This document shows positions 7,141 to 15,738 of a DNA stretch of 64,000 nucleotides, in pieces. Below the pieces are notes generated by a model. It did not search any database, was not told where the DNA came from, and saw only the letters and a list, made by a program, of their open reading frames with translations. The number at the start of each line of letters is the position of its first letter. Positions within the stretch are counted from its first letter, which is position 1. The stretch is from positions 1-64,000 of the forward strand of contig JBEKEM010000005.1 of NCBI GenBank assembly GCA_050013835.1, in the 5' to 3' direction. A program made the position numbers and the translations under genes. This DNA is from Bog-793 sp050013835 (GTDB lineage: Bacteria > Actinomycetota > Acidimicrobiia > Acidimicrobiales > Bog-793).

Positions 7141-7761
7141 TCAGCCAGTGGACGGATCCGGGGCGGACCTGGCGCCGGTCGGGTCCTCAACCGCCGCGGT
7201 CAGGGCCGTGGCGAAGAGGCTCCACGCCAGATAAGGAGTGAGCAGCCAACCGGCCACGCGTTCCCGCCGGCCGGCCACGATCACCTCGGCGGCAACCGCA
7301 GCATCCAGAGCGGCGATCACCGCCAGAGCGGCCGTCCGGGACCGGAGCGAGAAGAAGGCCCACGGCCACGACGCGTTTAGGGCTAACTGTCCGCCATGAA
7401 GGGCGATCAGCCCGGCAGAGCGCTCTGGGTCAGACCGCCACGCCCGGTACACGGCCGCCGCCATCAGCCCGTAGAGGACGGTCCAGACTGGTCCGAAGGC
7501 CGACGGAGGTGGGGCCCAGTCGGGCTTGTCCAGATGCTTGTACACCGTCGGTGCACGGCGGGCACCAAGACCCCCGACGGCGGCGGTCAGGGTCGAGCCG
7601 GCAGCGGCAGCCAGGAGGGCCCGGGCACGTCGATGTTCAGTGATAAGCAACAACTTACATATGCTCTCAGACCGACCAGAGCACTCGCCCATTGCCGCGC
7701 GTCGGATCCCCAGGCTCAGGTGAGAGGCGCGGACGCGCCGAGGCGTTCGTCCGGCGCTCAC
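7141..7761 (-). CDS. TspO/MBR family membrane protein
   Basis: Tryptophan-rich sensory protein or translocator-type membrane protein with about five predicted transmembrane helices. Family landmarks seen: YKHLDKPDWAPPPSAFGPVW, then LYGLMAAAVYRAWR, and QLALNASWPWAFF. TspO proteins bind porphyrins, haem and sterol-like ligands and take part in stress responses. The open frame gives 206 residues against about 155-165 usual, so the true start probably lies inside (ATG at 7692 is one option). It marks the right end of the accessory block. Confidence 0.85.
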   Translation of the reverse strand: MSAGRTPRRVRASHLSLGIRRAAMGECSGRSESICKLLLITEHRRARALLAAAAGSTLTAAVGGLGARRAPTVYKHLDKPDWAPPPSAFGPVWTVLYGLMAAAVYRAWRSDPERSAGLIALHGGQLALNASWPWAFFSLRSRTAALAVIAALDAAVAAEVIVAGRRERVAGWLLTPYLAWSLFATALTAAVEDPTGARSAPDPSTG

Positions 7762-8123
7762 GCCACCGGGTGTTTGGTTTCTGCTGCAATCCTTCGTCTA
7801 GAGGATTCGCACGGCCGCGTCGAACAGGCCCTTCGTCGGCAGGTTGACGGGCAGGGCGTGCCCCCGTCGACGTCGCCTCAAGCTCAGACGGGGCCGCGAA
7901 AGACAGACCGCCGAGGGTTCGAACGAAGGGCGCCGTCCTTGTCGTCCCCGCCGGGCGGTCGTCGGTTGTCGAGGGTGTCGTCGTGGGGAGTGCTGCCCGG
8001 CCCGGCGGGCGGTGCCTTCAGGCGCGCAGGGATTCAGGTTGGCCGGGCGACACATCGAGTGGCCCAGGACCGAGCTGACGTATCACGTTTCCCCGCCGTT
8101 CGCGGACATATGATCAGTCGCCT
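7762..8123. other. No intact gene recognised
   Basis: A minus-strand frame ends GHALPVNLPTKGLFDAAVRI plus L and stop at 7798, which looks like a possible gene tail, but upstream it is arginine-rich and unconvincing. GC rises here towards the value of the rest of the window, so this is a plausible junction of the accessory block. Confidence 0.4.
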
Positions 8124-9263
8124 ATGGTCGATTCCCAAGTGATACGGGGCGCGCCGACGATCTCGTCTGCGCCGGCCGGGGACGTGGACGGGAAGCCGGT
8201 GAGCCTGTACACGCTGAGCAACGACCATGGCATGGTCGTGAGGATCTTCAACTATGGCGGCATCATCCAGGCGATCAGCTTCGCCGATGCTGCCGGCACC
8301 ACGGCCGATGTCACGCTCGGTTACCCGACGCTCCAGGACTACGTCGACTACAACTCCCCGCCGAGCGTCCATCGGGCGAAGGGGCTGGGCACCTACTTCG
8401 GCGCCCTGATTGGCCGGTACGCCAACCGGATCGCCCACGGCCAGTTCACCTTCAGGGGTGTCGTTCACAGCGTTCCGCTGAACGACGGTGGCAGAAGCCT
8501 GCACGGCGGGTTCGTCGGTTTCGACCAGCAGGTCTGGACGCCGACGGTGCTGCGGGGCGGCGCCGGCGAGGACGCCTCGGTCGGGCTGCAGCTCGAGTAC
8601 CTGAGCCCGAACGCCTCGGAGGGCTACCCGGGCAACCTCGACACGATTGCCACGTACACCCTGAACAACCGCAACCAGTTGCAGCTCAGCTTTCACGCCA
8701 CGACCGACATGCCGACGGTCCTCAACCTGACGAATCACACCTACTGGAACCTCGCCGGCGAGGCCTCGGGCCCCGTCTACGACCAGACGATGTCCATCAA
8801 CGCTGGCCAGTACACGCCGGTCAGCCCGGACCTGATCCCGGTGGGACCGCACGCGAGCGTGGCGGGTACACCGTTCGACTTCACCACCGCCAAACCGATC
8901 GGCCGGGACATCGGCGCCAACAACCCGCAGCTGCAGACCGGGCATGGCTACGACCACAACTGGGTGCTGGACCAGACGTCTCCTCCGTCGCTCATCGAGG
9001 CGGCCCGGGCCCGTGACCCGGGCAGCGGGCGCACCCTCACCGTCTACACGACCGAGCCGGGGCTGCAGTTCTACTCGGGCAACTTCTTCGCCGGCCAGGG
9101 CGTCGCCGGGAAGAGCGGGCATCTCTACCGCCAGAGCGCCGGGTTCGTTTTGGAGACCCAGCACTTCCCGAACTCCCCGAACGAGCCGTCCTACCCGACG
9201 ACCGAGCTCGACCCGGGCGAGGTCTACTCGCAGACCACCATCTTCGAGCTTTCCAACACCTGA
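8124..9263 (+). CDS. galM: Aldose 1-epimerase (galactose mutarotase)
   Basis: Interconverts alpha and beta anomers of galactose, glucose and related sugars. The 379-residue protein is full length. Motifs in order: IFNYGGIIQ (about 41-49), IGRYANRI (about 96-103), SLHGG (about 125), NLTNHTYWNL with the catalytic histidine, GYDHNWVL, TTEPGLQFYSGNF, and ETQHFPNSPN with the expected catalytic glutamate. No signal peptide is obvious, so it is probably cytoplasmic. No Leloir-pathway neighbour is present; it stands alone ahead of the YjbQ gene. Confidence 0.95.
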   Translation: MVDSQVIRGAPTISSAPAGDVDGKPVSLYTLSNDHGMVVRIFNYGGIIQAISFADAAGTTADVTLGYPTLQDYVDYNSPPSVHRAKGLGTYFGALIGRYANRIAHGQFTFRGVVHSVPLNDGGRSLHGGFVGFDQQVWTPTVLRGGAGEDASVGLQLEYLSPNASEGYPGNLDTIATYTLNNRNQLQLSFHATTDMPTVLNLTNHTYWNLAGEASGPVYDQTMSINAGQYTPVSPDLIPVGPHASVAGTPFDFTTAKPIGRDIGANNPQLQTGHGYDHNWVLDQTSPPSLIEAARARDPGSGRTLTVYTTEPGLQFYSGNFFAGQGVAGKSGHLYRQSAGFVLETQHFPNSPNEPSYPTTELDPGEVYSQTTIFELSNT

Positions 9264-9402
9264 CCTTCGACCCGCGGCCCGGCCGGGCCGGAGCGGACCC
9301 GCGGCACGACCGGGGCCCCGCGAGGTGAGCGTCCCCCCAAGCCGAGCCACGACGACGGGGTCGCGGCCTGTGCAGGCGCCCGCGGCGGGGGATGATGACT
9401 GC

Positions 9403-9804
9403 ATGGAGAGCGTCGAGATCGTGATCGAGAACGATGCGGACCTCGTGACGGAGCTGACCGACGAGCTCGAGCGGTTCTGCCGTGGACGCGGCGATGGCCT
9501 GGTGAGCGTGTTCGTGCCGCACGCCACGGCGGGCCTCGCCCTGATGGAAACGGGCTCGGGGAGTGAATCCGATCTCGCGCGGGTGATCGACGGGCTGCTG
9601 CCGACCTCGGGCCCTTACCGGCACCGCCACGGATCGCCGGGACACGGCCGGGACCATCTCCTTCCCTGTCTCATCAGCCCCTCGCTGACGATCCCCGTCG
9701 GGGACGGGAGACCGCTGCTCGGCGTCTGGCAGCGCCTCGTCCTCGTCGACACCAACCGGGACAACCCCCGGCGCAAGGTGCGGTTCACCTTCCTCGCCGA
9801 CTGA
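9403..9804 (+). CDS. YjbQ/UPF0047 family protein
   Basis: The 133-residue product shows the YjbQ core: VFVPHATAGLALMETGSG, HRHGSPGHGRDHLLPCLI, SPSLTIPVGDGRPLLGVWQR and ending VDTNRDNPRRKVRFTF. Family members are small trimeric proteins reported to have side activity as thiamine-phosphate synthase; true function is unsettled. The start at ATG 9403 is chosen because GGGGGATGATG precedes it and it matches the family N-terminus. It follows the epimerase gene by about 140 bases. Confidence 0.85.
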   Translation: MESVEIVIENDADLVTELTDELERFCRGRGDGLVSVFVPHATAGLALMETGSGSESDLARVIDGLLPTSGPYRHRHGSPGHGRDHLLPCLISPSLTIPVGDGRPLLGVWQRLVLVDTNRDNPRRKVRFTFLAD

Positions 9805-9839
9805 TCGAGGCACGCGCGCGATCCGATACCGGCAGATGA

Positions 9840-11245
9840 TCAGTGGTGGAAAGACGAGCGCTTCCCCGGCCATTGGAGGGGCCCGCTCTGGCGTTCCCGC
9901 TCGGGGAGCAAACGCTCGGGGTCCCCGAGGAGTAGCGAGGCGAGGTCCCGGGAGAACCCGTTGCGGACCACGATCCGCAGCACGCTTAGGTCTTGGCGGT
10001 CGGCGGGGAAGGTGTAGGCCGGCACGAGCCAGCCCCGTTCGCGGAGCCGACGCGAGACGTCGAAGACGTCGTACGCGACTACGTCCGCCCGGGTGGTGAA
10101 GGCGAACACGGGCAGCTCGTCGCCCCGCGTGATGAGCTCGAACGGTCCGAGCTCCCCGATCGACGCGGCGAGCGCCGTCGCGACGTCGCGTGAGGCCCGC
10201 TGGACGGTCCGGAAGCCCTCGAAGCCGAGCCGGAGGAACGTGTAGTACTGGGCGACCACCTCGGCTCCGGGCCGGGAGAAGTTGAGGGCGAACGTCGGCA
10301 TGTTGCCGCCCAGGTAGTTGACGTTGAAGACGAGCTCGCCGGGGAGCGCTTCGTCATCCCGCCACAGCACCGACCCCACCCCGGGGTAGACGAGCCCGTA
10401 CTTGTGCCCCGAGGTGTTGATCCGTCCACGCGCGCGAGGCGGAAGTCCCGGACGAGTTCCCCGTCGAGGAAGGGGGCCACCATGGCGCCCGACGCCCCGT
10501 CGACGTGGATCGGGATGTCGAGCCCGGTCCGGGCCGCGAGCGCGCTGAGGCCGGCCGAGATCTCGGCCACCGGCTCGTAGCTCCCGTCGAAGGTGGAGCC
10601 GAGGACGGCGACCACGCCGATGGTGTTCTCGTCACAGCGCGCCACCGCCTCGTCGGCGGAGAGGTGGAACCGATTCCCCTCCAGGGGCACGGTGCGGGCC
10701 TCCACCTCCCAGTAGTTGCAGAACTTCTCCCAGCAGACCTGGACGTTGGCCCCCATCACGAGGTTCGGCCTCCCGGTGGGCCGGCCGTCGCCGCCGCGTC
10801 GCCGCATCCACCGCCGCTTGAGGGCGAGGCCCCCGAGCATGCAGGCCTCCGACGAGCCGGTCGTCGAGGAGCCCACGGCCCGATCGGGGTCGGGGGCGTT
10901 CCAGAGGTTGGCGAGGATGCTCACGCAGCGCCGCTCGAGCTCGGCGGTCTGCGGGTACTCGTCCTTGTCAATCATGTTCTTCTCGGCGCACTCGGCCATG
11001 AGCCGCGCCGCCGGCGCCTCCATCCAGGTGGTGACGAACGTGGCGAGGTTCAACCGGGCGTTCCCGTCGAGCAGCAGCTCGTCGTGGACCAGCTGGTAGG
11101 CGGTCTCGGCGGGGATCGGCCCTTCGTTGAGGCGGTGGATGGGGAAGGTCAGCTCCTCGCCGAGGACCGGGTTGTCCAGGGTGTGCATGGCGTTGGCCGG
11201 GCGACCTCGCTGAGGACGGTTCGCCATCGCGCGGTGCAGGGCCAC
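9840..11245 (-). pseudogene. gad: Glutamate decarboxylase, frameshifted
   Basis: PLP-dependent decarboxylase making GABA from glutamate with proton consumption. The two halves lie in different frames. The 5' part carries PVLGEELTFPIHRLNEG, GSSTTGSSEACMLGGLALKR and IPIHVDGASGAMVAPFL. The 3' part carries GHKYG with the PLP lysine (codon 10401-10403), NVNYLGGNMPTFALNFSRPG and the typical end SFHH. The join near 10421-10427 lacks one base: the span is 1406 bases, one short of 469 codons, and a full GAD is about 465 residues. This is either a real disruption just before the catalytic lysine or a sequencing error. Start taken as GTG 11245 (VALHR); ATG 11227 and 11188 are alternatives. Confidence 0.85.
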
Positions 11246-11295
11246 GTTGTCCGCTTTCAGTCCGGAATCGGCCGGGACGCCGGGATCCGGACTGC

Positions 11296-12096
11296 TCAGG
11301 TTCGGGGTGTCTTGGAAGCCTCCACTTCCAGTCTCATCATCTTGACGTGCGCACCGCCGTCGTCGTCGAGCGGGTGTCCGGCGAGATAGCCGTCGAGGAC
11401 GGCCTCGAGGAGCTCGCCCCGGGATTCCTCCGGCACGCGCTGCAGGTAGGGCATCCAGGTCGTGCGGAGCCAGCCGGCGAGGCCTTCTCGGCCGGCGTGC
11501 ACCATGTCCTTGGGAACGAGTTCGACTCGGACCGGCTGCAACGAGGTCTCCGCCAGCCAAGGCCGGTACTCCTCGGGACCGTAGAACCCGTACGGGAAGG
11601 TGAAGCCGACGAAGTGGTCCCGCCACCGGGGGAGCGCGATGACCTCGTCCATCACGGCGACCACCTCGGCCGCGTTGCCCCTGCCCCCCATCTGGAGGAG
11701 CACCCGGCCATCCTCGCGGAGACTGCGCGCGATGCCCGCCAGCACCGGTCGCTGATCCCGGACCCAGTGAAGGGTGGCGTTCGAGAACACGACCGTGAAC
11801 TCGCCGTCGAATTCCAGGTGCGAGGCGTCGCCGACCTCGAAGCGCAGGTTCGGATGTCGGGGTGGGTGGACCTCGTTCGCCCTCCCGACCATGTCCGGGG
11901 AGAGGTCGATGCCGAGGACGCGGCCGGTGGGGACCAGCGCGGCGATCTCGGCGGTGACCTTGCCGTCGCCGGAGCCGATGTCAAGGACGATCTCGTCCCC
12001 GTTGAGCCGGAGCTTCGCGATGAGCTCCCTCGCCCATTGCTGCTGCTGGGAGGAGTGCCTCTCGTAGTCCTCGGGGTTCCAGGCGACACAGGTCAT
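11296..12096 (-). CDS. Class I SAM-dependent methyltransferase (trans-aconitate methyltransferase-like)
   Basis: The 266-residue protein has motif I VLDIGSGDGKVT, the acidic end of strand 2 in LGIDLSPDMV, motif II-like VGDASHLEF and motif III LREDGRVLLQMGGRGNA. The N-terminal WNPEDYERHSSQQQQWAREL is typical of trans-aconitate 2-methyltransferase-like enzymes. A substrate cannot be assigned. The frame is open further upstream, but ATG 12096 is the natural start. It is divergent from the MarR/exporter operon and downstream of it on the minus strand lies the broken decarboxylase. Confidence 0.85.
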   Translation of the reverse strand: MTCVAWNPEDYERHSSQQQQWARELIAKLRLNGDEIVLDIGSGDGKVTAEIAALVPTGRVLGIDLSPDMVGRANEVHPPRHPNLRFEVGDASHLEFDGEFTVVFSNATLHWVRDQRPVLAGIARSLREDGRVLLQMGGRGNAAEVVAVMDEVIALPRWRDHFVGFTFPYGFYGPEEYRPWLAETSLQPVRVELVPKDMVHAGREGLAGWLRTTWMPYLQRVPEESRGELLEAVLDGYLAGHPLDDDGGAHVKMMRLEVEASKTPRT

Positions 12097-12215
12097 GGGA
12101 GTCGCGGAAACTCTGCTCCGGAATCGCCCCGCGGGCCAGTCCGACGGGGAGGCGTCGAGGGATCGCGACGGAGCCGAGGAGCCGTCCGGCGCCGCGCGGC
12201 GTCGGTGCAATTGTG

Positions 12216-12243
12216 GATATCGGTGCCTTCGGCATCTAATATC
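12216..12243. promoter_or_regulatory. Operator-like dyad upstream of MarR-exporter operon
   Basis: An imperfect inverted repeat has outer arms GATAT and ATATC and inner arms TGCC and GGCA around TTC. It lies in the divergent region between the methyltransferase and the MarR gene, where a MarR operator would be expected. Confidence 0.4.
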
Positions 12244-12329
12244 AACGGCAATGATCACCTCCTCGTGGCGGTCGGCGCGCGGGCCGGCGGGTGCTGTCCC
12301 GCCGGTGGCGGGTCGCTAAGGCGATGCAG

Positions 12330-12869
12330 ATGGCACGGATGCGGCCGGCCGTGAGGCACCGCCAGCTGGCGACGCAGTACACGCTGGCCGGGCGGTTGCG
12401 GGTTTCGATGATCCACCTCAGCCGGCAGATCCGCCGTCGCGACCCGTCCGATCTCACGATCGCTCAGCTCTCCGCCCTCGCCACGGTCGTCCGGTACGGT
12501 CCACTGCGCGTCGGCCAGCTCGCCGAGATCGAGGGGCTGCCTTCCCCGGCGGCGACGCGCCTCGCCGACAGACTGGAGGAGGCGGGCCTCGTCGCACGGC
12601 GAGCGAACCCCGAGGACCGCCGGGAGATCCACCTCGTTGCCACGGCGGCGGGCGCCGACCTGTTGGAGAAGCACGCCCAGGCGGGCACCAGCTGGCTCGC
12701 CGAGCGGCTCGCCGCCCTGAGCGAGTCGGACCGCCGGGCGCTCGAGCGGGCCGTGGCGGTGCTCGAGTCCCTCGCGGCCGCGCGCCCCGGTGGGGGGGCG
12801 ACTGTCGGCGAGCCGGATCTGCCAAGCGGCTTGGGGGGGGGCCGCACGATGAAGGGAGCCAGCAGGTGA
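12330..12869 (+). CDS. MarR family regulator of the adjacent exporter
   Basis: Winged-helix repressor; recognisable parts are LTIAQLSALATVVRYGPLRV, LAEIEGLPSPAATRLADRLE (recognition helix) and the wing LVARRANPEDRREIHLVAT. The C-terminal helices EKHAQAGTSWLAERLAALSE complete the dimerisation region. The frame is open from GTG 12291; ATG 12330 (or 12324) is preferred because AAGG lies about 9 bases upstream. The stop overlaps the exporter start by four bases (GTGA), so the two are translationally coupled. The expected role is ligand-relieved repression of its own operon. Confidence 0.85.
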   Translation: MARMRPAVRHRQLATQYTLAGRLRVSMIHLSRQIRRRDPSDLTIAQLSALATVVRYGPLRVGQLAEIEGLPSPAATRLADRLEEAGLVARRANPEDRREIHLVATAAGADLLEKHAQAGTSWLAERLAALSESDRRALERAVAVLESLAAARPGGGATVGEPDLPSGLGGGRTMKGASR

Positions 12870-14662
12870 CGCAAGCAACGACGGCAGGGACGCCGATCGT
12901 CGGGCCCCGCTACAAGTGGGTGGTCCTCTCCAATACGACGGTGGGTGTCCTGCTCGCGACGACGAACGCGACCAGCCTCATGATCGCCCTGCCCGTCATC
13001 TTCCGGGGGATCCACCTCAACCCGCTCGTCGCCTCGAACTTCCCGTATCTGCTGTGGATTCTCATGGGCTACATGCTCGTGATGGCCGCCGTCGTCGTGA
13101 CGGTGGGGCGCATCGGCGACATCTTCGGCCGGGTGAGGATGTACAACCTCGGCTTCGCCTGGTTCACGCTCGGTGCCATCCTGCTCTCGGTCGTGTGGAG
13201 CCACGGGGCGACTGGCGCCCTCGAGCTGATCATCCTGCGGATGTTCCAGGCGATCGGCGGGGCGCTCCTGATGGCGAACTCGGCCGCCATCATCACCGAC
13301 GCCTTCCCCGCCGAGCAGCTGGGGCTGGCGCTGGGGACGAACATGGTCGCCGCCATCCTCGGCTCGTTCCTCGGCATCGTCGTCGGGGGACTGCTCGCCC
13401 AGGCGGGCTGGCGCTGGGTGTTCCTCGCCAACGTGCCGATCGGGCTCTTCGGGACGGTCTGGGCGTACCTCAAGCTGAAAGAGATCGGGATCCGCATCCC
13501 GGCCAGGATCGACTGGCTGGGCAACATCGCCTTCGCCGGCGGGCTCGCCATGCTGCTCACCGGCTTCACCTACGCCATCAAGCCCTACGGGCACTCGCTG
13601 ACGGGTTGGGGGAACCCGTTCGTCCTCGAGATGATCTTCGGGGGACTCGCCCTCCTCGGGGCCTTCCTCTACATCGAGACGAAGGTCGAGGATCCGCTGT
13701 TCCGCCTGTCGCTCTTCCGGATCCGGGCCTTCAGCGCCGGCAACGCCGCGGGGTTCCTCGGCTCGGTCGGCCGGGGCGGCTTCCAGTTCATGCTGATGAT
13801 CTGGTTCCAGGGGATCTGGCTTCCGGAGCACGGCTACGCCTTCACCGTGACGCCGTTGTGGGCGGGCATCTACATGACGCCGTTCATGCTCGGCTTCGTC
13901 GTCTCGGGGCCGCTCTCGGGGCGGCTTTCCGACCGCTTCGGGGCGCGGCCCTTCGCCACGGCGGGGATGCTGCTCTCGGGGGCGATGTACGGCCTGATGT
14001 TGCTGTTCCCGGCCAACTTCGCCTACTGGCCCTTCGCCGCCGTGATGTTCACCTCCGGGGTGGGGGGAGGGCTCTTCGCCGCGCCCAACACGTCGTCGAT
14101 CATGAACTCGGTCCCGGCGCGGCATCGGGGCGCCGCCTCGGGGATGCGCGTGACGCTCGCCAACTCCGGGTTGCCTCTCTCGATGGGGCTCTTCTTCACG
14201 ATGCTGATCATCGGGCTGAATTCCCAGGTGCCCCACGCCATGTTCGCCGGGCTGACCGCCCACGGGGTCCCGGGGAGCGTCGCGACGATGCTCGCCAAGG
14301 CGCCGCCGCTCGGCTACCTGTTCGCGGCCTTCCTCGGCTACAACCCGTTGAAGAGCCTGCTCGGGCCCAAGGTGCTCGCCCACCTCGGTGCCGCGCAGGC
14401 GAAGCTCATCACTGGCCGCGCTTTCTTCCCGCAGCTGATCGGCCCGCCGTTCAAGCACGCCCTCGCCCTCATCCTCGTCTTCGCCGTCGTGATGAGCGTG
14501 ATCGCCGCTGCCGCCTCGGCGATGCGGGGCGGCAAGTTCATTCACATCGACGACGAGTCCCTGGCCCAGAAGGCCCGCATGCACGGCCATCACCATCACC
14601 GGCACGAGGTCGAGGGCGACGGCGAGGCCGCCGCCGTGGGGAAGGTCCCGGAGCCCGTCTGA
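12866..14662 (+). CDS. DHA2-type MFS multidrug exporter with histidine-rich tail
   Basis: Proton-driven efflux protein of 598 residues with about 14 predicted membrane helices. Visible are the motif-A-like GRIGDIFGRVRM between helices 2 and 3, the ATTNATSLMIALPVIF first helix, motif C-like LGSFLGIVVGGLLAQAGWRW, and a second motif-A-like GRLSDRFGARPF in the second half. The protein is longer than usual: a loop around residues 450-520 and a cytoplasmic tail with MHGHHHHRHE could bind metal. It is coupled to the upstream MarR gene. The substrate is unknown. Confidence 0.9.
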   Translation: MTQATTAGTPIVGPRYKWVVLSNTTVGVLLATTNATSLMIALPVIFRGIHLNPLVASNFPYLLWILMGYMLVMAAVVVTVGRIGDIFGRVRMYNLGFAWFTLGAILLSVVWSHGATGALELIILRMFQAIGGALLMANSAAIITDAFPAEQLGLALGTNMVAAILGSFLGIVVGGLLAQAGWRWVFLANVPIGLFGTVWAYLKLKEIGIRIPARIDWLGNIAFAGGLAMLLTGFTYAIKPYGHSLTGWGNPFVLEMIFGGLALLGAFLYIETKVEDPLFRLSLFRIRAFSAGNAAGFLGSVGRGGFQFMLMIWFQGIWLPEHGYAFTVTPLWAGIYMTPFMLGFVVSGPLSGRLSDRFGARPFATAGMLLSGAMYGLMLLFPANFAYWPFAAVMFTSGVGGGLFAAPNTSSIMNSVPARHRGAASGMRVTLANSGLPLSMGLFFTMLIIGLNSQVPHAMFAGLTAHGVPGSVATMLAKAPPLGYLFAAFLGYNPLKSLLGPKVLAHLGAAQAKLITGRAFFPQLIGPPFKHALALILVFAVVMSVIAAAASAMRGGKFIHIDDESLAQKARMHGHHHHRHEVEGDGEAAAVGKVPEPV

Positions 14663-14690
14663 CGGGCGTCCGGCCGGTGCGGGCGGGCCG

Positions 14691-15629
14691 CTAGCCGCCG
14701 AGCCGGTCCAGTGCCGCGAAGAGGAGGGCGTGGAGTTCGCGCGCCGCGCCCGCGGGGTACTGGAACCGGCGCTCGCCGAAGTAGTCGGCGTAGAAGTTGG
14801 CGTAGTGCTGGGTGAGGCGGGCGACGCCGGCGTCCCGCGTGTACATCGCCGCGACGGCACCCTCCTCGAGGAGCGTCGCCGTCCCGGCCATATCGTCGAG
14901 GACGAGCTCGGCACCGCCGGCGAAACGCAGCCGGACCCACTGGCTGTAGTCGGCGACCTGCCAGGTCGTGAGGATCGTGGCCGCGCGTCGCGGGTCGTCG
15001 CCGCCGAGGCCGAGGCGGGCCTCGAAGGTGCTCGCGCGGTCCGGGAACTCCCGGAACGACGTGACCCCCGTCGGGATCGCGAAGCGGCCGATGACGCTCA
15101 GCGCGTTGATCCCCGAGTCGAGCCAGCTGTTGGCGAGGCTCGCCGCGCGCTCCGGTTCGTCCTGTGCGTAGGGGTTGCCGAACAGGGCTTCGGCGCTGAC
15201 GACGTCACCGGGGCCCGCCTTCCCCGGGTCGTGGAGCCGGGACGCCCAGAGCACCTCGGGGGCGAAGGCCGAGTGGAGGATGACCTCGACCCCCGGTGTT
15301 GCCAGGACCCGCTCGGCGTCGGGGGCGCGGTCGGCTGCGGGCTTCTCGAGGAGGATGGCCACGTCGGGGTCCACCTCCCGCACGGCGGCGACGACGGCCG
15401 CGTGCGAGGCGGTCGGGGTGGCGACGATGACGAGGTCGGCGACACCGGCGAGGGCGTCGGCGAGATCCGCGTGCACCTCGAGCGGCGCCCCGCGGAAGGT
15501 GGCCGCGACAGCGCGCGGGTCGACGCCGACCACCGCCGCCACCGGGTCGATCCCCTCGAGGGCCCGCAGATGCGCCGGGGAGATGTTGCCCAGCCCGACG
15601 AGGACGACGCGCCGGGCCTTCGCGGTCAG
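14691..15629 (-). CDS. Gfo/Idh/MocA family oxidoreductase with unclear 5' end
   Basis: NAD(P)-dependent sugar or cyclitol oxidoreductase. The Rossmann strand VVLVGLGNISPAH lies upstream of the first in-frame GTG (15542), so the real gene must start earlier. Continuing features: DLVIVATPTASHAAVVAA, ILLEKPAADRAP (the EKP motif) and LANSWLDSGINALSVIG with the D-x-x-x-N/H region. In the extended frame there is no ATG, GTG or TTG before a stop near 15700; CTG at 15629 is given only as a boundary. Adding one base to a run of six C at about 15631-15637 would join the frame to a GTG near 15664, so an indel is likely. Confidence 0.75.
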   Translation of the reverse strand: MTAKARRVVLVGLGNISPAHLRALEGIDPVAAVVGVDPRAVAATFRGAPLEVHADLADALAGVADLVIVATPTASHAAVVAAVREVDPDVAILLEKPAADRAPDAERVLATPGVEVILHSAFAPEVLWASRLHDPGKAGPGDVVSAEALFGNPYAQDEPERAASLANSWLDSGINALSVIGRFAIPTGVTSFREFPDRASTFEARLGLGGDDPRRAATILTTWQVADYSQWVRLRFAGGAELVLDDMAGTATLLEEGAVAAMYTRDAGVARLTQHYANFYADYFGERRFQYPAGAARELHALLFAALDRLGG

Positions 15630-15738
15630 TCGGGGGGACGCGGGTCGCAGCGACGCCGTGGTATCACCTTCCTGCGGGGTCTGGGTGGTCGTTCGCCCGC
15701 TGTTCTACATCCTCCAAGGCGCCGGGTGAACCGGCAGC

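Noticed and set aside
7905..7935. GGTTCGAAC as a tRNA T-loop
   Set aside because: The flanking five bases do not pair and no cloverleaf can be built.
12464..14914. Very long minus-strand open frame opposite the MFS gene
   Set aside because: Arginine, glycine and aspartate-rich shadow translation of high-GC coding DNA; the plus strand encodes clear MarR and MFS proteins.
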